Origin: Erythrobacter crassostreae
Lineage (GTDB): Bacteria > Pseudomonadota > Alphaproteobacteria > Sphingomonadales > Sphingomonadaceae
Assembly (NCBI RefSeq): GCF_019204045.1
Contig: NZ_JAGSPC010000001.1
Coordinates: forward strand, 1,860,001-1,924,000
Reading direction: 5' to 3'
Length of the DNA stretch: 64,000 nucleotides
Shown here: positions 42,653 to 51,704 of the stretch, piece by piece
How positions within the stretch are numbered: position 1 is the first letter of the stretch
How the letters are laid out: the number at the start of each line of letters is the position of its first letter
Notes under the pieces: generated by a model
Database searches by the model: none
Told to the model about the DNA's origin: nothing
Seen by the model: only the letters and a program-made list of their open reading frames with translations
Made by a program: the position numbers and the translations under genes

Positions 42653-45600
42653 GGCGCAGACGCCTGACGTTTATTCCATTGCGGCGCACCGCGGCTTTGC
42701 AGACGCGCTGGTTGCCGGTCTGGTCCCGCGATATTCCGAAGCGGGCTTTGGTCTTGCGCGGCTGACACTGCTGGTGCCGAGCTCGCGCGCGGCCCGGACA
42801 TTGTCCGAAGCTTTCGTGCGGCATTCTGGCGAAGCCGGCCTGCTGATGCCGCGCATGGTGATGGTGGGCGATCTTGAACTGGATGAAGCGCTCGGCAACC
42901 TGCTGGACCCGCTTGGCGCGAACGATATTCCGCCAGCGGTTGAGCCGACGCAGCGGTGGTTGGAGCTCGCAAATCTGATCGAAGAGGAGAGTGCCGATGA
43001 TGGTCAGCCGCCGCTTCCCGGCGCTGCACGGCTGAGATTGGCGCGGGACATGGCGCGGGCGATGGACCGGTTGCTGGTCGAGGATGTCTCGCCTGACCAA
43101 CTGACCGGTGAAGCTGTGCTGGACATGCTTGGCGATCTTTCGGTCCATTGGAAGAAATCGCTAAGACTGTTTGCGCGGGTTGAGCTGCGCTGGCGGGAAA
43201 GATTGGCCGAATTGGGCCGGGTTGATGCGGCAACGCGACGAAACATGCTTTTTGAACGGGCCATGATGAAATGGCGCGAACAAACCCCTGAACACCCGAT
43301 TATAGCGGCAGGCGTGACGAGCGCTTCGCCTGCTCTCGCCCGTATGTTGCGGGTCATTGCTGACCTGCCCAATGGCGCGGTCATCCTGCCAGACCTTGAT
43401 CTTTCGATGAGCGATGAAGCGTGGGATGAGCTTGGCCGCGCTGGTGCCTCCGTTGAACCGGGTGGTGAGGTGTTTGGCAAAAAAGACGCGCTCACCCATC
43501 CGCAATATCATCTCAAACTGTTGCTTGAGCGGATGGGCATCAACCGGGCTGAAGTGCAGCAATGGCACCGCAAGGGAGAGGGCGCAGCACCGCCAGCGCG
43601 CACTCACGCAATCAGCTCGCTATTTCTTCCGCCGCAGGCAAGCCAGTCATGGATCAGCATGGAGGCCGACAAGCGCCGCCTTTCCGGAGTGCGGCTGATG
43701 ACAAATGCGACCAGTGAAGAAGAAGCGCAGGCAATTGCGATGCTGGTGCGTGAGGCGTTGGAACAGCCGGAAAAACGCATTGCGGTCGTTTCCGCTGATC
43801 GTTCGCTAGCACGCCGTGTCACGCAGCATCTTGAGCGGTGGAACATCGTTGCCGACGACACCGCTGGTAAGCCGCTTTCTCTTACCCCCGCTGGGCGGTT
43901 GTTTGGCTTGCTTTCGGGTTTGGCATCGGACGGTTTGGAGCCCGCTGCGCTCATCGCAGCGCTTGGCCATCCGCTGATCCAGCGCGAAGATGAGGACGCA
44001 AGGCGCGCCTGGCTATCAGCTCTACGGCAGTTCGAATACGAGCTGCGCGGCCCGTCGCCTGCGCCGGAATTCGAGCCGCTGCGCAACGTCGCAGACAAGG
44101 CAAAAGTGCGCGAGTGGTGGGATGGTGCCGAGGCAATCTTGTCGCCTTTGCTCGGCACTTCTGACGAGATCAGTCTCGCCGATGCGCTGGACATTCTGAC
44201 AACTGCGGCTGAGGCACTGGCCGGAGAGGCCGTATGGGCACGAGAGGATGGCCGCGCTTTGTCTGCGATGGTTGAGGATGTGCGGCTTCACGCGCGCGCT
44301 CAGAACACTCGCATTGCCCCAGCAGATCTGGCCGGAGTGCTGCGGGATTGCATGGATGCGATCTCTGTTCGTCCGCCTTATGGCGGTCATCCGCGTGTGA
44401 GTATTTACGGGCTGCTGGAAAGCCGGATGGCGCGGGCGGACCTGATCATTTGCGGCGGTTTGAACGAAGGCACTTGGCCGCAGCCGCCCGGTGCCGATCC
44501 GTTGCTCGCGCCCGGAATATTGCGCGCTTTGGGTGTACCGGGAGCGGAGTTCCGCATCGGCCTTTCAGCTCACGATTTGGCTGGTGCACTCGGCGCGCCG
44601 GAAGTGGTGTTGAGCAGGGCACAGCGGGACACAGAGGGACCGACGCTTGCCTCACGGTTCTGGCTGCGGGTTGAGGCTTTGCTGGGTGAGGCATTGGCAG
44701 AGCAGCACCGCGAAACGTCAATTCCTGCTTTGATGCCCTTGCTTGATCGTGCTCCCGAAAAGCCATCTGAGAGCTATCCAAGACCAAAGCCAAAGCCGTC
44801 CGAGCAGCAGCGTCAGGTCAAGATTAGCGCAACCGCGCTCGACCGGCTTTTGGGTGATCCCTATCAATTCTATGCACGCGAGATTCTCGGATTGAAAAGC
44901 CTCGATCCGCTGGCCGCGGACCCGTTCGGCGATCCTGCTTTGCGCGGGACATTGGTGCATGACATTCTTGATGCGTGGCACAAGGCGCGGACCCACGATC
45001 CTAACTTAGCCTTGGTACCATTCGCCGAGCAGCAACTGCACGAAAAGCAAGTCCATCCGCTGTTCTGGGGGCTTTGGCGTCCGCGCATTTGCGCGGCGCT
45101 GGAGCAGTTTGAAAAATGGGTTGATGACGCCGCGAAAGAGGGGCGCGAGGTCGTCGCGACCGAGGTCTGGGGCGAGATGATGTTCGAAGGTGTGCGGGTT
45201 ATGGGCAAACCTGACCGTATCGACCGCTTGCCCGATGGAACGCTGGCAATTGTGGACTATAAAACCGGCAGCCCGCCCAGCGCATCTCAGGTAGAGGCAG
45301 GATACGCACTGCAACTCGGCCTGCTCGGTCTGATCGCCGATATGGGCGCGTTTGAGACGGACAAAGGCCCGCTTTCCGGCGATGCGACGGGTTTTGAATA
45401 TTGGTCTCTGGCAAAGAAGACGGGCGAGTTTGGTTTTGTCGATGTGCCAATGAAGGTCGGCCGCAAACGCAGCGGATTGCTGCCCGAAGATTTCCTGCAT
45501 GAGCACGAGAGGTATTTGCGAGAAGCGATCTCCAAATACATCAAGGGCACCGCGCCTTTCACCGCCAAAGAGAACCCCGATTATCCCGGATACACTGACT

Positions 45601-45671
45601 ATGATCAGTTAATGCGGTTGGAGGAATGGGTGGTCGGCCTTGCTTCTGATGAGTCGGAGCAAGCCGCATGA
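42645..45671 (+). CDS. addB: Double-strand break repair protein AddB
   Basis: AddB is the nuclease/helicase-like partner of AddA in the RecBCD-equivalent complex that resects double-strand breaks. The 1008-aa protein starts at GTG 42645 (8-bp overlap with murU). The N-terminal part holds a degenerate helicase fold (LLVPSSRAARTLSEAF) and the middle section has the alphaproteobacterial AddB signature ICGGLNEGTWPQ. The C-terminal RecB-type nuclease (about residues 740-920) has LRGTLVHDILDAWH and IVDYKTGSPPSASQVEAGY with the PD-(D/E)XK D...DYK core. I see no four-cysteine iron-sulfur cluster around the nuclease. The stop overlaps addA by 4 bp. Confidence 0.94.
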   Translation: MGEAQTPDVYSIAAHRGFADALVAGLVPRYSEAGFGLARLTLLVPSSRAARTLSEAFVRHSGEAGLLMPRMVMVGDLELDEALGNLLDPLGANDIPPAVEPTQRWLELANLIEEESADDGQPPLPGAARLRLARDMARAMDRLLVEDVSPDQLTGEAVLDMLGDLSVHWKKSLRLFARVELRWRERLAELGRVDAATRRNMLFERAMMKWREQTPEHPIIAAGVTSASPALARMLRVIADLPNGAVILPDLDLSMSDEAWDELGRAGASVEPGGEVFGKKDALTHPQYHLKLLLERMGINRAEVQQWHRKGEGAAPPARTHAISSLFLPPQASQSWISMEADKRRLSGVRLMTNATSEEEAQAIAMLVREALEQPEKRIAVVSADRSLARRVTQHLERWNIVADDTAGKPLSLTPAGRLFGLLSGLASDGLEPAALIAALGHPLIQREDEDARRAWLSALRQFEYELRGPSPAPEFEPLRNVADKAKVREWWDGAEAILSPLLGTSDEISLADALDILTTAAEALAGEAVWAREDGRALSAMVEDVRLHARAQNTRIAPADLAGVLRDCMDAISVRPPYGGHPRVSIYGLLESRMARADLIICGGLNEGTWPQPPGADPLLAPGILRALGVPGAEFRIGLSAHDLAGALGAPEVVLSRAQRDTEGPTLASRFWLRVEALLGEALAEQHRETSIPALMPLLDRAPEKPSESYPRPKPKPSEQQRQVKISATALDRLLGDPYQFYAREILGLKSLDPLAADPFGDPALRGTLVHDILDAWHKARTHDPNLALVPFAEQQLHEKQVHPLFWGLWRPRICAALEQFEKWVDDAAKEGREVVATEVWGEMMFEGVRVMGKPDRIDRLPDGTLAIVDYKTGSPPSASQVEAGYALQLGLLGLIADMGAFETDKGPLSGDATGFEYWSLAKKTGEFGFVDVPMKVGRKRSGLLPEDFLHEHERYLREAISKYIKGTAPFTAKENPDYPGYTDYDQLMRLEEWVVGLASDESEQAA

Positions 45672-48600
45672 GCGGCGCCATCCAGAATCAAGGCAAGGTT
45701 TATCCGCTTGCTGACCAACAGCGCGATGCGGTCAATCCGGAGGATAATGTCTGGCTGTCCGCGTCAGCAGGCACAGGCAAGACGCAGGTCCTGTCTGCGC
45801 GTGTTTTGCGGCTTCTGCTGCGCCCCAATGTCGACCCTTCCGAAATTCTCTGCCTGACATTTACAAAGGCTGGCGCGGCTGAGATGGCGACGCGGATCAA
45901 CGCGGTGCTTGCACGCTGGGTCAGGTTAGATCCCGTACAACTCGCTGGTGAGCTGGGCGACCTAGGCGCGGATATCGGGCCGAAAACGCAAGAGCGAGCC
46001 CGCACGCTGTTCGCGCAAGTGCTCGATTGTCCCGGAGGCGGATTGCGGATCGATACGATCCACGCATTTTCGCAATGGCTGCTGGCGAATTTTCCGGAAG
46101 AAGCAGACCTGCCGCCCGGCGCGCAGCCAATGGAGGACCGCACCCGCGAATTGCTCGCCCGCGATGTGCTGACAGAATTGTTGAGCGAAGCGCGCCGGAC
46201 CAATGACACGCGCATCCTCGATGCGGTTACGCTTTTCACCACTGCCAAAGACCCCGGCGCGCTTCATCACTGGCTGATGCGCTGCGCCAAGGCGGAGGAG
46301 ATGTGGGAAGGCGCCTCCGCTTGGCAATCGCCGATGGATGCGCGGGTTCGAACCCTGCTTGAAATTCCGTCAAACGCAGATGCGGAATGGGCATATGAAG
46401 GCTTGGGCGCGGATGCCTTCCCGGATGATCATGTCCTCGCCATGATACCGGCGCTGGAGGAGTGGGGCACGAAGACAGCCGACAAGTGCCTCCACTTCAT
46501 GCGGCATTGGCTGACATTGGATCAGGCTGCACGGATAGAAGCCGTCAGCGGCTTCAAAGGAACTCTGCTTAAGGCGGATGGCACGCCAAGCCTGCAAATC
46601 AAAAAGCCGCGAGAGAACGATCCCGGTTTTGCCGATGGGCAAGACATAATCTCGCAAGCGGTGCTTCAGGTCGAAGGGCGTCAGGCGCTGCTTCAGCTTG
46701 CCGAGTTTCTGACCGCCGCGCTTGAGATCGGGCGCGATTTTTCAATCCGCTGGCAGGAGGCCAAGCGCCGCGAGAGCCTGCTCGATTTCGATGATCTCAT
46801 CCGGCGCGCAGCGGCCCTGCTCAAAAACAGCGTCGCTGCGGACTGGATTCGGTACAAACTCGACCGGCAATTCGACCACATTCTGATCGATGAGGCACAG
46901 GACACCAACGAAGCACAATGGGACATCGTCTACGCGCTGATCGATGACTTCTTCAGCGGAGATGGTGCGAGTGGAGACCGCTTGCGGACCATCTTCACGG
47001 TGGGAGATTACAAACAGGCGATCTTTGGCTTTCAGGGCACCAGTCCGGAAAATTTCGCGGGCGCAAAGGCCAAGGTTGCAAAAGCTATCGAAGATGCGCG
47101 CGAAAGCGCAGCAGAAATGCGCGATGGCCGCCGCATACCTGGCTGGAAAGACCTTGATCTGGGCCGCTCGTTTCGAACGTCAAAGCCGGTGCTCGAATTC
47201 GTAAACCGGGCGATTGGATTGATCGGCCATGAGCAATTCGGGCTGGGTGAGGCCCCTTCGGATCACATCGGCGCGGATCGGCCCGGTCTGGTTGCACTTT
47301 GGAAACCGGTGACATCGGTCAGCGTGTTCGAGGAAGACGGAGCGCAGGATCGCGATTGGCTGCCCCCGCACGATACTTTGCTTGCCGACAAGATCGCAGA
47401 GCAAGTGCGCCGCTGGGTAAGCGGTGATGAACCGTTCATTCTCGCCAAGTCGGAGCCGGCCCGCCACGCGAGTGCCGGAGATGTCATGGTGCTGGTGCGC
47501 AAACGCGGAGCACTGGCGGCGCAGATCGTCGCAAAGCTTCATGCGAAAGGTGTCGCGGTTGCGGGTGTCGATCGGCTGCGTTTGGGCGCACCTTTGGCGG
47601 TTAAGGATTTGATGGCGGCGCTTAGGTTCGCTTCGCAACCACTCGATGATTTGTCGCTGGCAAACCTGCTTTCCTCCCCGCTGATCGGATGGTCACAGGA
47701 TGATTTGCTAGCCCATGTGCCGCGCCCGAAAAACACATCCTTGTGGAGGCATTTGCGCAGCAGCGATGATCCGTTCGTGGCCGCTACCTGCGAAACACTG
47801 AAGTCACTACTCGCCAGAGCTGATTACCAAACGCCGCAATCCCTGCTTGCCTGGCTTTTAACCGGTCCATGGCGTGGACGCGAGAAGCTGATCGCGCGGC
47901 TGGGGCGCGAGGCCAACGATCCGATTGATGAATTGGTCAATGCTGCCTTCGCCTTTGAAAGCGCGCACATTCCAAGCCTAGCGGGCTTTATCGAATGGTT
48001 CGACGCTTCGAATGAAGATTTGAAACGCGATGCCGACAGTGCCGGTGGTCAGGTGCGGGTGATGACAGTGCACGGATCGAAGGGGTTGCAGGCACCAATC
48101 GTGATTCTGGCTGACGCGACCGGAACGCCGGGGCAGGGCGGAGAGCTGGAACTTGCCGATCTTGAGCTTGGCAATGAAACATCGCGCAGGGTTCCGCTGC
48201 CATCGCTGGCTAAAGAGCAAAAGCGGGGCCGTATCGAAACGGCTGAAGCTGGGGCCAACGCAGCAAGCATGCAGGAACACTGGCGGTTGCTTTACGTCGC
48301 GATGACGCGCGCTGAAGAGGCGCTGTATATCGGCGGTTCTTTGGGGCCACGCGACGAAAAGAACGGGCCGCACGAAGACAGCTGGTATGCGCGTCTTGAG
48401 GGCGCTTTTGATGGCGAAGAGCTGGCGGACGGGCTGTGGGGCATGCGCCGCGAATGGGGGACCCGGGCGGAACCCTTGGCCGCAATTGCGAGCGCATCAA
48501 CCAATGCAGCGCGACTGGCGCTACCTCACTGGGCGACAACACCGATCGGCCCTGAACCCAAACCGCCGAGACCGCTCACACCAAGTTCGGCAGGCGAAGA

Positions 48601-49180
48601 GCTGGCGGCTGATCCGCCGCTGCCCGCTGACGCGGCAAAGGTGGCGGCGCGGCGCGGGGTGTTGATCCACCGCTTGCTGGAGCGGTTGCCAGATATCGAT
48701 GTGGAGAGCCGCGAGAAGGCGGGGGCGGCGTGGTTGAGCCGGCAAGGAGAGGACTTGCCTGCGGATACCCGTGCAGAGATGCTCGATAGCGCGCTCAAAG
48801 TGCTCACCACGGAGGAGTTTGCCGACATATTTTCGCCCGATGCGCTCGCCGAGGTTCCGCTAACCGCGACGATTGCCGGAACAGTTATTGCGGGCACAGC
48901 CGACCGGTTGTTAATTGGAGAGGACAGCGTGACGGTGGTCGATTTCAAGACAACGCGCCGCCCGCCTCACACCATTGATGCGGTGCCGCGCGCCACGCTC
49001 AAACAGATGGCCGCGTATGCAGCGGCGCTGGAAGCGATTTTCCCCGGCAAGGCCATTCGTGCGGCTGTCCTCTACACGCAAACACCGCAATTGATCGACA
49101 TTCCGCCGGTTACACTCGCCGCGCACAAGGATCATTTGGGGGACACGCAGGAAAGCTATGTCCCGCTCGATATTGAGTAA
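45668..49180 (+). CDS. addA: Double-strand break repair helicase AddA
   Basis: AddA is the UvrD-type 3'-5' helicase with a C-terminal nuclease in the AddAB complex. The 1170-aa protein has the Walker A loop SASAGTGKTQVLSARVL, LCLTFTKAGAAEMATRI (motif Ia), LIDEAQDTNEAQW (motif II), QAIFGFQGTSPENF (motif III), VRVMTVHGSKGLQAPIVILAD (motif V) and LYVAMTRAEEALYIGG (motif VI). At the end GTADRLLIGEDSVTVVDFKTTR forms the RecB nuclease core. ATG at 45668 overlaps the addB stop. trxA follows after 49 nt. Confidence 0.96.
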   Translation: MSGAIQNQGKVYPLADQQRDAVNPEDNVWLSASAGTGKTQVLSARVLRLLLRPNVDPSEILCLTFTKAGAAEMATRINAVLARWVRLDPVQLAGELGDLGADIGPKTQERARTLFAQVLDCPGGGLRIDTIHAFSQWLLANFPEEADLPPGAQPMEDRTRELLARDVLTELLSEARRTNDTRILDAVTLFTTAKDPGALHHWLMRCAKAEEMWEGASAWQSPMDARVRTLLEIPSNADAEWAYEGLGADAFPDDHVLAMIPALEEWGTKTADKCLHFMRHWLTLDQAARIEAVSGFKGTLLKADGTPSLQIKKPRENDPGFADGQDIISQAVLQVEGRQALLQLAEFLTAALEIGRDFSIRWQEAKRRESLLDFDDLIRRAAALLKNSVAADWIRYKLDRQFDHILIDEAQDTNEAQWDIVYALIDDFFSGDGASGDRLRTIFTVGDYKQAIFGFQGTSPENFAGAKAKVAKAIEDARESAAEMRDGRRIPGWKDLDLGRSFRTSKPVLEFVNRAIGLIGHEQFGLGEAPSDHIGADRPGLVALWKPVTSVSVFEEDGAQDRDWLPPHDTLLADKIAEQVRRWVSGDEPFILAKSEPARHASAGDVMVLVRKRGALAAQIVAKLHAKGVAVAGVDRLRLGAPLAVKDLMAALRFASQPLDDLSLANLLSSPLIGWSQDDLLAHVPRPKNTSLWRHLRSSDDPFVAATCETLKSLLARADYQTPQSLLAWLLTGPWRGREKLIARLGREANDPIDELVNAAFAFESAHIPSLAGFIEWFDASNEDLKRDADSAGGQVRVMTVHGSKGLQAPIVILADATGTPGQGGELELADLELGNETSRRVPLPSLAKEQKRGRIETAEAGANAASMQEHWRLLYVAMTRAEEALYIGGSLGPRDEKNGPHEDSWYARLEGAFDGEELADGLWGMRREWGTRAEPLAAIASASTNAARLALPHWATTPIGPEPKPPRPLTPSSAGEELAADPPLPADAAKVAARRGVLIHRLLERLPDIDVESREKAGAAWLSRQGEDLPADTRAEMLDSALKVLTTEEFADIFSPDALAEVPLTATIAGTVIAGTADRLLIGEDSVTVVDFKTTRRPPHTIDAVPRATLKQMAAYAAALEAIFPGKAIRAAVLYTQTPQLIDIPPVTLAAHKDHLGDTQESYVPLDIE

Positions 49181-49229
49181 CTGGGAAATCGGACTAGATA
49201 GAATGCAACCGATCTACAGGAGATAAATC

Positions 49230-49550
49230 ATGGCCACCATCAATGTGACCGACGACAATTTCAAAGCCGATGTTCTCGAAAGCGATAAGCCTGTGCTGGT
49301 CGATTTTTGGGCGGACTGGTGCGGGCCATGCAAAATGATCGCGCCAGCGCTCGAGGAAATCAGCGATGAGCTGGGCGAGCAGGTCACAATTGCCAAGATG
49401 GACATCATGGAGAACACCGGCATTCCTGCCGAGATGGGTGTTCAGTCGATCCCGCTGATGGTTCTGTTCAAGAACGGCGAAGCGGTCGCTCGCAAAGTCG
49501 GTGCAGCGCCAAAAAACCAACTCAAAGAATGGCTTGAAAGCGAAATTTGA
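49230..49550 (+). CDS. trxA: Thioredoxin
   Basis: This general cytosolic disulfide reductase of 106 aa has the active site WCGPC (C31, C34) in VDFWADWCGPCKMIAPALEE, the conserved cis-proline segment IPLMVLFKNG and normal length. AGGAGA precedes the ATG at 49230. It lies downstream of addA with a 49-nt gap and may have its own promoter. The convergent inositol-phosphatase gene ends 7 nt beyond its stop. Confidence 0.97.
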   Translation: MATINVTDDNFKADVLESDKPVLVDFWADWCGPCKMIAPALEEISDELGEQVTIAKMDIMENTGIPAEMGVQSIPLMVLFKNGEAVARKVGAAPKNQLKEWLESEI

Positions 49551-49557
49551 ATTTGAT

Positions 49558-50370
49558 TTAGTCGGGCGGATTTGAAATCCGTCCGACAAACTCATCCCAG
49601 ATAGCCGGGCTGGATGCACCAACCAGTCCGGTTTTTTCGTGCTCGTCGACGCGGTATTCGCTGCCATCCGGACGCGCGGCTTTTCCGCCCGCCTCGTTGA
49701 GCCAGAGTATCCCCGCGGCGTGGTCCCACGCTAGGGTTCGTTCAAAGGTCGACACATCATTCTGACCCAGCGCGAGACGAGGATACTGCTCCGCCGCACA
49801 GCGCGGTATGTCGACCAGCGTGTAATGCGGCGCGATGGTCGCATCGACATGCGCGTTCTGTTTTTCGTTTAGGAATCCCCGTGCAATCGCCGCGATTTGA
49901 GGATCGGATCCAGTGGTTCGCGCGCGGACTTTTTCCCCATTCACGAATGCGCCTTCGCCCGCTTTTGTATGGCAGAGACGGCCTGTGATGGGGTCATACA
50001 GCCAGCCCGCGATTGCTTTACCTGCGTCAGCCAGAGCGACGATCATCCCGAACGGTTCCTTGCCTTCGGTGAAGTTCGCGGTGCCGTCGAGCGGATCGAT
50101 GATCCAGCATTGCTCTGAAAGGTGGTCCAGCACGGCTTTGTCGGCATGCACAGCCTCCTCACCCACTACGGCAACCCCCGGAGCGAGCTTTGTCAGCGCA
50201 TCGGTTAGGAAGCTTTCGACTTCCCGGTCGACGATAGTGACAGGATCATCCTCGCCCTTCATCTCTATTTCATCGTCAGCCAGCGCGCGAAAACGTGGCA
50301 GCATGGATCGCTCAGCAGCGAAACGAAACAGATCGCGCAATTCAGCATCCAGGGCGGAAAGCTCGCTCAT
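49558..50370 (-). CDS. Inositol-monophosphatase-family protein (possible histidinol-phosphatase)
   Basis: The 270-aa Mg-dependent phosphatase shows all three metal motifs: GEEAVHADK (E), IDPLDGTANF (D, D) and WDHAAGILWL (D). Members include inositol-1-phosphatase SuhB, CysQ and the HisN-type histidinol phosphatase. The pairing with argJ rather than with his or cys genes does not settle the substrate. The HisN-like form is my preferred guess from LAWDHAAG with a bulky preceding region. ATG at 50370 begins one nucleotide after the argJ stop, so it is co-transcribed. Confidence 0.85.
   Translation of the reverse strand: MSELSALDAELRDLFRFAAERSMLPRFRALADDEIEMKGEDDPVTIVDREVESFLTDALTKLAPGVAVVGEEAVHADKAVLDHLSEQCWIIDPLDGTANFTEGKEPFGMIVALADAGKAIAGWLYDPITGRLCHTKAGEGAFVNGEKVRARTTGSDPQIAAIARGFLNEKQNAHVDATIAPHYTLVDIPRCAAEQYPRLALGQNDVSTFERTLAWDHAAGILWLNEAGGKAARPDGSEYRVDEHEKTGLVGASSPAIWDEFVGRISNPPD
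49561..49587. terminator. Hairpin overlapping the 3' end of the phosphatase gene
   Basis: GTCGGGCGGATTT and AAATCCGTCCGAC are complementary at 12 of 13 positions. The hairpin codes for the last residues of the phosphatase and sits 11 nt past trxA. T tracts are poor on both sides, so its role as a shared terminator is tentative. Confidence 0.4.
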
Positions 50371-50371
50371 A

Positions 50372-51598
50372 TCAGCTCCGGTAGTCCGCGTTGATAGAGA
50401 TGTATCCGTGGGTCAGGTCGCAGGTCCATACTGTCGCCGCGCCATCCCCGATTCCAAGGTCAACGGTCAGATCGATTTCTGCGCCTTTCAAATGCTCTGC
50501 AACCGGCGCTTCGTCATAATCTTCAACGGGCACACCATTGCGCGCTGCCCAGACGCCGCCGAACCCGATTGATAGCTTGTCACGATCAGCCGGTTCGCCT
50601 GCTTTGCCCACGGCCATCACCACGCGGCCCCAATTGGCGTCCTCGCCGGCGATTGCCGTCTTAACGAGCGGTGAGTTCGCAACCGCAAGACCGACGCGGC
50701 GCGCGCTTTCATCGTTGTTGGCACCTGAAACCTGAACAGCAATGAACTTGCTCGCCCCTTCGCCGTCGCGGACGACCAATTGGGCAAGCTGACGGCAAAC
50801 GTCGGTTAGTGCGGCGGCGAACGCGTCAGCGCCGGGGCTGTCCCAATTCTCTATCCGCGCGTGTCCGGCCTTACCGGTGGCAAATGCGAGCACGGTATCG
50901 CTCGTGGATGTGTCCCCATCCACTGTGATGCAGCTATAGGTTTTGGCATTTGCGCCGTTCAGCAGCTCTTGCAGGAACGCAGGAGCGATATCGGCATCGG
51001 TGAAGATATAGCCAAGCATCGTCGCCATATCCGGCGCGATCATGCCGCTGCCCTTGATGATTCCGCATAATTCGGTGCGGGTGTCACCGATCATAGCCGA
51101 ACCGTGAGCCCCCTTAGCAAATGTATCGGTGGTCGCGATGGCATCCGCCGCATCTTCCCAGCCGCATGGCTGCGCGGAAAGGACATTGGCGACGCCCTCA
51201 CGCGCGCGGTCTTTGGGCAACGGCACGCCGATTACGCCGGTTGAGGATACAAACACTTGGGTCGGCGCGCAGCCCATTTCTTCACTGACTTGAGCCATGA
51301 TTTGCTCCACGGCCTCGGCGCCGCGATGGCCGGTAAAGGCGTTGGAATTGCCCGCATTCACAATCAGCGCGCGCGCGCTGCCTTCCTTGATCTGTTCTCG
51401 ACCAAGTTCCACCTCGGTTGATGCACATGCGCTTTGAGTGAAAACGCCTGCGGCCGATGTGCCTTCCGACAATTCGACAAAGGTCAGATCGTAGCGGTCC
51501 CATTCCTTGTAGCGAGCCCGCGCGACGCGCAGTGTTACGCCCTCAATCGAGGGCATTTCGGGGAAGGGGAGTGCAAGCGGAGATGTCGACAGTTCCAT
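50372..51598 (-). CDS. argJ: Bifunctional glutamate N-acetyltransferase / amino-acid N-acetyltransferase
   Basis: ArgJ transfers acetyl from N-acetylornithine to glutamate in the cyclic arginine pathway. The 408-aa precursor self-cleaves before the nucleophilic threonine in KGSGMIAPDMATML (cleavage A|T). Also visible are STGVIGVPLPKDRAREG and TVDGDTSTSDTVL. ATG at 51598 gives the family start ELSTSPLALPFPEMP. A longer frame to 51634 is not needed. The downstream phosphatase starts one nucleotide after its stop. In many Alphaproteobacteria argJ lies next to secA, and here secA is 1.3 kb away on the other strand. Confidence 0.95.
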   Translation of the reverse strand: MELSTSPLALPFPEMPSIEGVTLRVARARYKEWDRYDLTFVELSEGTSAAGVFTQSACASTEVELGREQIKEGSARALIVNAGNSNAFTGHRGAEAVEQIMAQVSEEMGCAPTQVFVSSTGVIGVPLPKDRAREGVANVLSAQPCGWEDAADAIATTDTFAKGAHGSAMIGDTRTELCGIIKGSGMIAPDMATMLGYIFTDADIAPAFLQELLNGANAKTYSCITVDGDTSTSDTVLAFATGKAGHARIENWDSPGADAFAAALTDVCRQLAQLVVRDGEGASKFIAVQVSGANNDESARRVGLAVANSPLVKTAIAGEDANWGRVVMAVGKAGEPADRDKLSIGFGGVWAARNGVPVEDYDEAPVAEHLKGAEIDLTVDLGIGDGAATVWTCDLTHGYISINADYRS

Positions 51599-51704
51599 GA
51601 CGCTCGCCCTAATAAGGATCGTGCTGCATCGCAATCGTCAGGGCGAAATTCCGGCGATGCGCGAAAGCTTTGCAAGCCGGAAACGGTGGTGTAACCCCCG
51701 GGCT

